Assembly (NCBI RefSeq): GCF_028583425.1 | Contig: NC_072794.1 | Coordinates: forward strand, 22,379,232-22,443,231 | DNA: 64,000 bases | Source of the DNA: Eublepharis macularius | Lineage: Eukaryota; Chordata; Lepidosauria; Squamata; Eublepharidae | Direction of reading: 5' to 3' | Part shown: one piece after another, positions 56,796 through 64,000 of the stretch | Numbering within the stretch: position 1 is the first letter of the stretch | Layout of the letters: every line of letters begins with the position of its first letter | Position numbers and translations under genes: made by a program | Notes under the pieces: model-generated | The model's input: the letters and a program-made list of their open reading frames with translations, nothing else | Databases searched by the model: none | What the model was told of the DNA's origin: nothing

Positions 56796-58955
56796 ATGGC
56801 CTCTACGGCTCTCTTCAAGCATTGCCTGAAATGCCACACTAAAATGGCCAAATCCGATGGCCATGATTTGTGCCTTTTTTGCTTGGGAGAGACCCACAAT
56901 GTCTCGGCCTGTAGGATCTGCCAGGGTTTCACCAGCAAGGCCCGGCAGGATCGCAAGGCCCGGTTAAATTCCTCGCTGTGGCAGAAGGTCATGTCGGAGG
57001 GAACCCCGTTACGTCCGTCCAAGGCCGGCCCTAGCCCCTCTGCCGAACGGCAATCAAGAGCTGGCTCAGTGGCCTCCGCGAGGTCGGGGTCGAAACCGCT
57101 TCCCCCGAGTGCCTCGGCGTCGAGAGCGGCCTCTCCAGCGCAGGGACCGGTGCGGCCGCCCCGTAGCGCGTCATCTACCAGGTCGGATCCGAGACCAGCG
57201 TCGGAACCAAGGATCCTGGTACCGAGTCCCCGGTCGGAACCGACGACCGGTTCGATCCCGATCAAGGCGAAGAGGTCGAAGCCGAGGTCCCCTTCGAAGG
57301 CGAGGAGCGCGTCGGTTCCGAGGTCTTCTTCGGAGCCAGCGAAGAAGAAGAAGAAGACCAAGCATCACCGGTCGCCGCGTCCCGCTCCTCAGGAAGAGGT
57401 CATCGTGCTTCCTCACACGCCTTCCCCTCATCTGGGCTCCCCGGAGCCAGAAGACATCTCCGTGCCGGTGCCGGATCCGATGGCCTTCGAGACGGTGCCC
57501 GCAGAATTCTCGTCGGGGCCGGAGCCGAGCCCGCGCCGTCGGAGCCGACCATCGCTTCCCCTTCGGTCGCCGAGGCTGGAACCGAGCCCGTCCCCTCGTC
57601 GGAGCCGTCCGTCGCCTGCCCGTCCGTCTCCACCTCCGGTCGGTCGTGAGCGTCATGGTTCCGGGGACAGTGTCCGATCAGTCCGGTCCGCTGCGTCCCG
57701 ACATCAACAGGCTTCCCGCCTCCCCTCGCCATACCGTTGCCAATGGGAGGGGGCACCTGCGGGCTTCTCCGTGTCGGAACCGAGGCCTTCGACATCGAGG
57801 TCGGCGTGGGCTCCCCCTCCGCTCCCGGTTCCGGAATCCCAGCTCGGTTCCGATGAGGAGGATGTGGAGAGCTTTGGTGGCTGCCAGTCGGAGTCCTGGT
57901 CCGAACCATCGCCAGCTGAGGAGCTAGTGCCATCTGCGGACTCGCCATTCGAGGACCTCCACATCTACGCCGACCAGATGGCTAGGATGGCCAAGGCTCT
58001 CGAGATGGACATCTCTTCGGCAGTCCCCCAGACCAAGGACAAGCTCCTCAAACGTATTTACGGGGACAATCCAGCGTACGTTGGCTTCCCCATGCTCGAG
58101 GGTATTGAGGAGATTGTGGAGAAGGTGTGGCAGGTGCCCTGTGATCAACCGCCAACATCCAAGCGCATCGAGCAGCTTTACAAGATCAAGCAGGGCACCT
58201 GGCCGGCGTTGGTGAAGCACCCTCCACCTTCCTCCTTGGTCACAGAGGAGTTCAACCCCCGACGATCGGGTCACTCCTCGGTGCCTGCCGATAAGGAGGG
58301 CAAGAAGCTGGATGCCATGGGCAGGCGCCAGTACATTGTCTCTTCACTGGGTCTGAGGATCGCCAACTACCAGACCATCATGGCAGGGTACCAGCTGTAC
58401 CTCTGGGAGAAGTTGGCATCCTACACTCGAGACCTCCCACCTGAGCAGAAGGCTGTCGTCTCCCTGTTGCAGACAGAGGCTGTCAGGCTGTCTAAGCAGC
58501 AGATGAATGCTGGGAGCCACGCTGCTGACACTGCTGCTCGGGGAATGGCTTCGGCGGTGGTCCTCAGGCGCCACTCCTGGTTGCGGTCTACGGCCCTGTC
58601 CCAAGAGGTGCGTTCCAGGGTGGAGAGCATGCCCTTTGAAGGGGACTCGCTGTTCTCCAAATCGACCGACGAGACCCTGAAGAAAAAGAAGGAGGACCGG
58701 CAGACGGCGCGGTCCTTGGGTCTGGCTCCAGCGGACAAGCCCTCCTCCAGGTCACGGTACGCTCCCCGGTCTGGCCCTTACCATTACCAGGGCAGATACC
58801 AGCCACAGCGGCCGGGCTACCAGCAGTATCCTGCCTACCAGCAGCGGCCTTACCCTCCCGCACAACAGCAGAGGAGGCGTCGGCCCTTCAAGCCTCGTCA
58901 GGCACAGCAACCGGCCCAGCAGAAGGATCAGCAGGGCGCCGGGAGGCAGTACTGA
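56796..58955 (+). CDS. DIRS inner copy: gag-like ORF
   Basis: About 719 aa from the ATG in the context GAAGATGG. N-terminal Cys/His cluster (HCLKCHTKMAKSDGH then CLFCLGETHNVSACRIC) suggests a zinc-binding knuckle; a long Pro/Ser/Arg-rich middle follows, then a conserved helical region (about 370-640) and a Tyr/Gln/Pro/Arg-rich tail likely to bind nucleic acid. Position and make-up fit the DIRS gag protein, which packages the element RNA. The ORF begins after the 195-bp left repeat and a leader. The outer copy carries a recognisable homologue. Confidence 0.82.
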   Translation: MASTALFKHCLKCHTKMAKSDGHDLCLFCLGETHNVSACRICQGFTSKARQDRKARLNSSLWQKVMSEGTPLRPSKAGPSPSAERQSRAGSVASARSGSKPLPPSASASRAASPAQGPVRPPRSASSTRSDPRPASEPRILVPSPRSEPTTGSIPIKAKRSKPRSPSKARSASVPRSSSEPAKKKKKTKHHRSPRPAPQEEVIVLPHTPSPHLGSPEPEDISVPVPDPMAFETVPAEFSSGPEPSPRRRSRPSLPLRSPRLEPSPSPRRSRPSPARPSPPPVGRERHGSGDSVRSVRSAASRHQQASRLPSPYRCQWEGAPAGFSVSEPRPSTSRSAWAPPPLPVPESQLGSDEEDVESFGGCQSESWSEPSPAEELVPSADSPFEDLHIYADQMARMAKALEMDISSAVPQTKDKLLKRIYGDNPAYVGFPMLEGIEEIVEKVWQVPCDQPPTSKRIEQLYKIKQGTWPALVKHPPPSSLVTEEFNPRRSGHSSVPADKEGKKLDAMGRRQYIVSSLGLRIANYQTIMAGYQLYLWEKLASYTRDLPPEQKAVVSLLQTEAVRLSKQQMNAGSHAADTAARGMASAVVLRRHSWLRSTALSQEVRSRVESMPFEGDSLFSKSTDETLKKKKEDRQTARSLGLAPADKPSSRSRYAPRSGPYHYQGRYQPQRPGYQQYPAYQQRPYPPAQQQRRRRPFKPRQAQQPAQQKDQQGAGRQY

Positions 58956-59129
58956 CGGGTCACGCCAGCCGTATCCCCGAACTTTTCGGACAGACTTAGT
59001 CCACTCCTCTCTGAGTGGGAGTCAATAACATCTGACTCATGGGTCTTAACTATTGTTGAACTGGGATACGGGCTGGAGTTTGTTGAGCTGCCTAGATGCA
59101 GTTCACCCCTGACAGCTGTCAATAACACT

Positions 59130-60848
59130 ATGGCCGAGCTGGATGCGGAGATCGTGTCGCTCTTGGCCAAGGGTGCTGTGGAAGAATTGCCCTATGAGGA
59201 TTCTGTAAAGGGTTTCTTCTCTAGGTTCTTCCTGGTCCCCAAGAAGGATGGGGGCTTACGTCCCATTTTAGATCTGAGGGGCCTTAATGCCTACCTCAAG
59301 GTGACCAAATTCAAAATGGTTACGTTGGCGGCTGTGATCGCCTTGCTGAAACAGGGAGATTGGTTTGCGGTTCTTGACTTAAAGGACGCATACTTTCACG
59401 TGGGCATACGGAAGGAGCACAGGAAATACCTGAGCTTTGTTTACCGGCAAAGGGTTTTCCGGTATAAGGTGCTCCCCTTTGGCCTGTCCACTGCCCCACG
59501 AGTGTTCACTAAATGTGTGGCCCCTGTGGTTTCCTTCCTACGGGAAGAAGGCTGTACCATCTTTCCGTACCTCGATGACTGGCTCATCGTGGCTGAATCG
59601 GAGTCTAGGCTGGTGCAGGACATTGGCTTGGTACTTAGCACTTGCCAACGCCTGGGGCTCCTGGTGAACTTGGAGAAATCCAAACTGGTGCCCAGCTGCA
59701 AGGTGTCCTACATTGGCGCACTCTTAGACTCTGTGGAGGGTAAGGCCCTGCTCCCCTTGGAGAGGGCTCGGTCCCTACGGGGCCTAGTGTCCATGTTTAA
59801 AAGGAACCGGTTCCAGTCTGTGCGCACTATCCAGTGCTTACTAGGGCATATGGCAGCGGCCACCTCTGTGGTGCCTTTTGCTAGGCTGCGTATGCGCCCG
59901 CTCCAGAACTGGTTTGTGCGGAGGTACGATGCTCTGCTACACCCTCCGTCCCTCAAATTCTCTGTCCCAAGGGTCATCCTCTCCTCCTTGGACTGGTGGC
60001 TGTCTGATGACAACTTGTTTAGAGGGACCCCTTTTGGGTATCAACACCATGACATCACGGTTACCACTGATGCCTCTCTGTTGGGATGGGGGGCTTACTG
60101 TGGTGATGTGTCTGTGCAAGATGTCTGGTCTGACAGGGAAAAGACCCTCCATATCAATGTGCTTGAACTAAGGGCCATTCGTTTCGCACTTGTGTCTCTT
60201 ACAGCACTGCTGAAAAATCGTCAGGTCTTGGTGCAGACGGACAACACGACTGCCATGTACTACGTGAATCAGCAGGGGGGCACAGTGTCCATGGCCCTGT
60301 GCCGGGAAGCCACACTCACTTGGCAGTGGGCTATCAAGAACGGCGTGTCGCTCCGTGCTATACACGTGGCTGGGTCAGACAATGCCCGGGCAGATGCCCT
60401 CAGCAGGGTCCCTTTACTAGACCACGAGTGGGAACTGAACGGAGAGTGCATTGGGCTTATCTTCCAGATGTGGGGTCATCCGGTGATAGACGTGTTCGCC
60501 ACTGCGGCGACCACCAAGGCCCACACGTTCTGTTCCAGGGCAGGGAGCGACCCCCTCTCTATTGGGGATGCCTTCCAGTTTACGTGGACGCAGGGCTTGC
60601 ACTACATGTTTCCTCCGTTCCCCTTGATTCCCAGGGTCCTGTGCAAGATAGAGGAGGACGGGACGGACTGCATCCTAGTGGCCCCCTTCTGGCCACGGCA
60701 GGTTTGGTTCCCGAAGCTCCTGCGGATGTCCCAACGGACATATGTGAGTCTGCCCCCTCGGCAAGACCTTCTCCTAAACGGGAGCCTAGTCCACCACGAT
60801 CCCAGGAAGCTGCACCTAACGGCTTGGCGGATCGTTCCTCCCCTGTAG
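59130..60848 (+). CDS. DIRS inner copy: reverse transcriptase-RNase H ORF
   Basis: 572 aa from the first Met, but similarity to the outer copy extends about 57 codons upstream in the same frame as gag, so the real protein start is uncertain. RT motifs: LDLKDAYFHV, LPFGLSTAP and the catalytic YLDDWLI (about 149-155). The RNase H part has TDASLLGWGAY, NVLELRAI and QTDNTTAMYY. After it comes VIDVFAT...RAGSDPLSIGDAF...MFPPFPLIPRVL, a block usual in DIRS pol downstream of RNase H that may correspond to the methyltransferase-like region of the family. The 3' third overlaps the recombinase ORF in another frame. Confidence 0.9.
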   Translation: MAELDAEIVSLLAKGAVEELPYEDSVKGFFSRFFLVPKKDGGLRPILDLRGLNAYLKVTKFKMVTLAAVIALLKQGDWFAVLDLKDAYFHVGIRKEHRKYLSFVYRQRVFRYKVLPFGLSTAPRVFTKCVAPVVSFLREEGCTIFPYLDDWLIVAESESRLVQDIGLVLSTCQRLGLLVNLEKSKLVPSCKVSYIGALLDSVEGKALLPLERARSLRGLVSMFKRNRFQSVRTIQCLLGHMAAATSVVPFARLRMRPLQNWFVRRYDALLHPPSLKFSVPRVILSSLDWWLSDDNLFRGTPFGYQHHDITVTTDASLLGWGAYCGDVSVQDVWSDREKTLHINVLELRAIRFALVSLTALLKNRQVLVQTDNTTAMYYVNQQGGTVSMALCREATLTWQWAIKNGVSLRAIHVAGSDNARADALSRVPLLDHEWELNGECIGLIFQMWGHPVIDVFATAATTKAHTFCSRAGSDPLSIGDAFQFTWTQGLHYMFPPFPLIPRVLCKIEEDGTDCILVAPFWPRQVWFPKLLRMSQRTYVSLPPRQDLLLNGSLVHHDPRKLHLTAWRIVPPL

Positions 60849-61864
60849 GCTTTACTGACGAGGTACAGAGGGTCCTCCTGAATGCCCGTCGGCCATCCAC
60901 TAGGCGCGCTTATGCGGCCAAGTGGCGCAGGTTTGAGCTCTGGGCACTTGCCAGAGGAGTGGTGCCTGACAGCAGTCCCTTGGGGGTTGTATTCGAGTAT
61001 TTGTGCCACTTGCGTGGCCTGGGCTTGAAGGTGTCCTCCCTCAAGGTACACTTGGCAGCGATATCAGCTGCTCACGCCCGAGTTGAGGGTGCTACGGTGT
61101 TTTCTCACCCACAATCCCGCCAGTTCCTTAAGGGCATGTACAATCTTTACCCACCTGTGTCGGCGCCAGTGCCTCAGTGGTCGCTGTCCTTGGTGCTCTC
61201 ACGTCTCATGTTGCCTCCATTTGAACCTATGGCTACATGCCCCTTGGATATGCTGTCCTACAAGGTAGCATTCTTGGTGGCCGTCACATCGGCCAGAAGG
61301 GTCAGTGAGCTGTCTGCACTGCGGTCTGACCCTCCCTTTCTTGTGTTTCATCCCAACAAGGTGGTCCTGCGTCCCTGCCTCGGGTTCCTGCCCAAGGTGG
61401 TGTCCGCCTTCCACCTCTCGCAGGATATCTCACTGCCTGCATTCTTTCCTCAACCTTCCTCTAAGGGGGAAAAGGCCCTTCATTCCCTAGACTTGAAGAG
61501 GGCCCTAGCCTATTACCTGGATAGGACGAAGGAATTCCGCTCCTGTCCTCACCTGTTTGTATGTTTTGGGGCCAAGGACAAGGGTAACAGGGCTTCCTCA
61601 CAGACCCTGTCTAGGTGGATTGTGACGGCCATTAGCAAGGCCTATTCCCTGGCAGGGGTGGCTTGCCCGCTTCATGTCAGAGCCCACTCCACGCGGTCCC
61701 AAGCATCCTCTTCGGCACTCCTCAGGGGGGTGCCCCTGGTTAACATTTGTAAAGCAGCCACATGGTCCTCTGCAGACACCTTTGTCAGGCATTACGCCGT
61801 TGATGTCAATGCGGAGCAGGATGTATCTGTGGCCAAGGCTGTCTTACACTCCCTTTTTTCCTAA
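60299..61864 (+). CDS. DIRS inner copy: tyrosine recombinase ORF
   Basis: Open from 60299 (521 aa), overlapping the RT-RNase H ORF by about 550 bases; the recombinase domain itself is roughly residues 190-521. N-terminal SAM-like part: RRAYAAKWRRFELWA. Catalytic pattern: Arg in TSARRVSEL, HxxR in AHSTRSQ, and the C-terminal Tyr in FVRHY, the R-H-R-Y set of tyrosine recombinases. In DIRS this enzyme inserts the circular cDNA without making target duplications. Confidence 0.9.
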   Translation: MPGSHTHLAVGYQERRVAPCYTRGWVRQCPGRCPQQGPFTRPRVGTERRVHWAYLPDVGSSGDRRVRHCGDHQGPHVLFQGRERPPLYWGCLPVYVDAGLALHVSSVPLDSQGPVQDRGGRDGLHPSGPLLATAGLVPEAPADVPTDICESAPSARPSPKREPSPPRSQEAAPNGLADRSSPVGFTDEVQRVLLNARRPSTRRAYAAKWRRFELWALARGVVPDSSPLGVVFEYLCHLRGLGLKVSSLKVHLAAISAAHARVEGATVFSHPQSRQFLKGMYNLYPPVSAPVPQWSLSLVLSRLMLPPFEPMATCPLDMLSYKVAFLVAVTSARRVSELSALRSDPPFLVFHPNKVVLRPCLGFLPKVVSAFHLSQDISLPAFFPQPSSKGEKALHSLDLKRALAYYLDRTKEFRSCPHLFVCFGAKDKGNRASSQTLSRWIVTAISKAYSLAGVACPLHVRAHSTRSQASSSALLRGVPLVNICKAATWSSADTFVRHYAVDVNAEQDVSVAKAVLHSLFS

Positions 61865-62038
61865 GGGAGTTTTGGAATGACTTTCTTGGCGTACCTGCTG
61901 GGTACCCTTGAGTGAAAGTGTGTATATATGTACCTGGGGGTGTGTATATATGTAAATATTGAGTATTTATGTGTCCTTACACAGTTTTTTACATAGATGT
62001 ATATATGCATATCTATTTATTGTTGTTCTTGTTTGTTC

Positions 62039-62044
62039 AATAAA
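62039..62044 (+). terminator. DIRS inner copy poly(A) signal
   Basis: AATAAA 175 bases after the recombinase stop and 52 bases before the ICR; the outer copy has AATAAA in the same place (63883). Confidence 0.6.
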
Positions 62045-62095
62045 ATTGTGTTGGACTTCACCCCCGCCTTCCTTATTGTGTGAAGCTTGGTACAC

Positions 62096-62187
62096 TCCCA
62101 TGTGTGGAGGCACAGAAGAACGAAGATGAAAACAGGGTTAACATACCTGTAACTTATGTTCATCGAGTTCTTCTGTGCTGACACACA
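62096..62187 (+). repeat. DIRS inner copy: internal complementary region (ICR)
   Basis: 62096-62128 is the exact reverse complement of the left end (56417-56449, 33/33), and 62129-62187 is the exact reverse complement of the right end (62454-62512, 59/59). Together they spell the two element ends joined head to tail, the template that DIRS elements use to complete their cDNA ends and close a circle. Confidence 0.93.
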
Positions 62188-62286
62188 ACCCTCCCTCCTA
62201 CCCCGCTGTGAACTCCAATGCACAATAATGTGATGGCTGTAACGGAAATTGGTGTTTTTAAGGTGTTATGGCTGAAGTGTGTTGGT

Positions 62287-62480
62287 CAAGCGGCGGCAAA
62301 GGAGAACTGAGGGAAGGGGCCGTTGGTCGCTGGAGGATCACGTGACCATTTGGGCGGGAAAACGGTCGCTGAGGCGCGCGACAAACGGCCCCTTCGGAGC
62401 CATGGAAGCTCTAGAAAATTCTCCGGCGGCTGGCCTGCGCCTGCGCAGTCCCATGTGTGTCAGCACAGAAGAACTCGATG
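62287..62480 (-). repeat. DIRS inner copy: right inverted terminal repeat
   Basis: Reverse complement of the left repeat. The outermost 30 bases differ in a consistent way from the left end (GTTCATCGAGTT version instead of CATCTTCGTT), so the two ends are distinguishable. Confidence 0.9.
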
Positions 62481-62512
62481 AACATAAGTTACAGGTATGT
62501 TAACCCTGTTTT
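62481..62512 (+). repeat. DIRS inner copy: right-end extension, 32 bp
   Basis: A 32-bp tail past the right inverted repeat, absent from the left end. DIRS-1 is known to carry a short extension (about 27 bp) at one end. Its complement sits at 62129-62160 in the internal complementary region. Confidence 0.85.
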
Positions 62513-62533
62513 CCCGCTGATACCAAGGGTGTT

Positions 62534-63754
62534 GTGCAAAATAGAGAAGGACAATGCAGATTGCATTCTGGTAGCACCCTTCTGGCCAAGACAAGTGTGG
62601 TTCCCCAAACTGTTGCAGATGTCCAATCGGACATATGTGAGTCTGCCTCCCCGGCAGGATCTTCTGCTGAACGGGAGCTTGTTCCACCACGAGCCCAGGA
62701 AGTTGCACCTGTCTGTCTGGCGGATTCTACCCCGCCTGTAACTTATTCTGAGCAAGTGGAGAAAGTCATGCTAAATGCAAGGAAACTCTCCTCTAGACAG
62801 GCTTACAAAGCTAAGTGGCTTAGGTTTGAGGCTTGGGCAGTTTCAAAGAACGTGGTGCCTGTTAGTAGCCCCTTAGGGTTCGTCTTTGACTATTTATGTC
62901 ATTTGAAAGACCAAGGGCTTAGGGTTACCTCCCTAAAGGTACATCTTGCGGCTATTTCCGCATTTCACGAGCAGGTTGACGGTAGTACAGTGTTCTCACA
63001 CCATAAATCTCGTCAGTTTTTAAAGGGGATGTTTAATCTTTACCCGCCTGTGTCACCACCAGTGCCTCAATGGTCTCTCTCCCTAGTACTATCTAGGTTG
63101 ATGCTGCCTCCCTTCGAACCGTTAGCTACATGCACTTTGGACTTACTGTCTTACAAAGTAGCGTTTCTGGTGGCTGTAACATCTGCTAGAAGGGTTAGCG
63201 AGTTAGCAGCACTCAGGGCTGACCCCCCATTTCTTCTTTTCCATAAGAATAGGGTGGTCCTGCGGCCGTGCCTTAAGTTTCTGCCCAAGATGGTGTCCAC
63301 CTTCCACCTGTCGCAGGAGATCACGTTGCCTGTGTTCTTTCCGAATGCATCTTCTAAAGGGGAAAATGCCCTTCACACCTTAGATTTGAGGAGGGCCTTA
63401 GCCTTTTATTTGGACAGGACTAAGGACTTCCGTAGCAGTCCCCATCTTTTTGTCTGCTTTGGAAGTAAGGACAAGGGTCATAAGGCATCGTCCCAAACAG
63501 TGTCTCGATGGATAGTGTCGGCCATTTCTAAGGCCTATGCTCTGGCTGGGGTGGATTGTCCACTGGGGGTCAGTGCCCACTCCACACGCTCTCAGGCAGC
63601 TTCGTCAGCGCTTGTCAAGGGTGTACCGCTTGTCAACATCTGCAAAGCGGCTACGTGGTCGTCTGCTGACATGTTTGTGAAACATGCTATGGATGTTAAT
63701 GCAGAGCAAGATGTTGCTGTGGCCAAGGCAGTCCTTCACTCCTTGTTTGCATAA
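62534..63754 (+). pseudogene. DIRS outer copy: tyrosine recombinase region (fossil)
   Basis: 406-aa open stretch closely matching the inner recombinase: RQAYKAKWLRFEAWA, TSARRVSEL, HSTRSQ. It is cut from its upstream part by the nested element, so I treat it as non-functional. Confidence 0.82.
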
Positions 63755-63938
63755 CAGTACACTTGAATGCTTTGCTCCAATGATGGAGACTGAAACTCTG
63801 TATGTGTATATACGTATATAGTTTATTGAACAACTCTAATGTTTCTTGAACAAGTTATCTTGTGCTAATATTTTTGGTACATAATAAAATTGAGTTGGAT
63901 TTCACCCCACCTTCCTTATTGTGTGAAGCTTGGTACTC

Positions 63939-64000
63939 TCCCATGTGTGGAGGCACAGAAGAACGAAGATGAAAACAGGGTTAACATACCTGTAACTTAT
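63939..64000 (+). repeat. DIRS outer copy: internal complementary region (cut by window end)
   Basis: 63939-63971 is the exact reverse complement of the outer left end (52215-52247); 63972-64000 continues with the same 29 bases found at 62129-62157 in the inner copy. Confidence 0.88.

Larger units (their letters stand above)
56417..62512 (+). mobile_element. DIRS-family tyrosine-recombinase retrotransposon, inner copy, looks whole
   Basis: Full DIRS architecture of about 6.1 kb: left inverted repeat, gag-like ORF, RT-RNase H ORF, overlapping tyrosine recombinase ORF, poly(A) signal, internal complementary region, right inverted repeat and right-end extension. It has no LTR direct repeats and no target duplication; it sits at a TT inside a second DIRS copy. 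All three ORFs are open, so it looks whole, and by nesting it is the younger of the two. DIRS elements replicate through a circular DNA intermediate that the recombinase inserts. Confidence 0.92.
62513..64000 (+). mobile_element. DIRS-family retrotransposon, outer copy, 3' part (runs off the window)
   Basis: Resumes exactly where the 5' part stopped, judged by alignment to the same place in the inner copy (near 60620). Holds the end of the pol region, the tyrosine recombinase region (about 62750-63754), a poly(A) signal at 63883 and the first 62 bases of the internal complementary region (from 63939). The right terminal repeat must lie past the window end. Confidence 0.87.

Noticed and set aside
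57109-57927. 272-aa Arg-rich open frame and its antisense partners
   Set aside because: Out-of-frame and antisense shadows of the GC-rich Pro/Ser/Arg part of the DIRS gag ORF.
52215-64000. Tandem repeat or CRISPR-like reading of the repeated end sequences
   Set aside because: The repeated pieces are DIRS terminal repeats and ICRs; no spacer array exists and the genome is eukaryotic.

Overview
The window is vertebrate nuclear DNA, most likely from a squamate reptile (lizard or gecko). I base this on two spliced vertebrate genes with GT-AG introns, and on a repeat mix typical of squamates: tRNA-derived Sauria-type SINEs, 5S rRNA-derived SINEs, LINE 3' ends with AATAAA-rich tails, short fold-back hAT-like elements, and DIRS tyrosine-recombinase retrotransposons. 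I cannot name the species.

Layout. 1-8395 is intergenic and repeat-rich. 8396-18398 (minus strand) is LRRC52, two coding exons separated by a 9.0-kb intron, predicted 327 aa; it encodes a leucine-rich-repeat, single-pass membrane auxiliary subunit of large-conductance potassium channels. 18399-25260 is intergenic, with SINEs, including SINE-in-SINE nesting. A GC-rich stretch at about 25.26-25.56 kb probably holds the NUF2 promoter and carries a CHR-like motif used by late cell-cycle genes. 27693-49872 (plus strand) is the full coding part of NUF2, the NDC80-complex kinetochore protein. I could place all 13 coding exons with in-phase junctions, giving 465 aa, close to the roughly 464 aa I recall for the human protein. 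A poly(A) signal follows at 50264.

50.3-52.2 kb is intergenic and ends in a minus-strand LINE 3' end. From 52215 to the window end lies one DIRS-family retrotransposon inside another. The inner element (56417-62512) looks whole: gag-like ORF, RT-RNase H ORF, overlapping tyrosine recombinase ORF, inverted terminal repeats, a right-end extension, and an internal complementary region that exactly matches the join of its two ends. The outer element is split by the inner one, has about two further reading-frame breaks, and runs off the window within its own internal complementary region.

The two host genes do unrelated jobs (sperm potassium channel modulation and chromosome segregation) and are divergently oriented. 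The rest of the window is a layered record of transposition: five copies of one palindromic hAT-like family with clear 8-bp target duplications, a relative of it, several fold-back repeats, nested SINEs, and an 83-bp retro-insertion headed by a 46-bp perfect palindrome.
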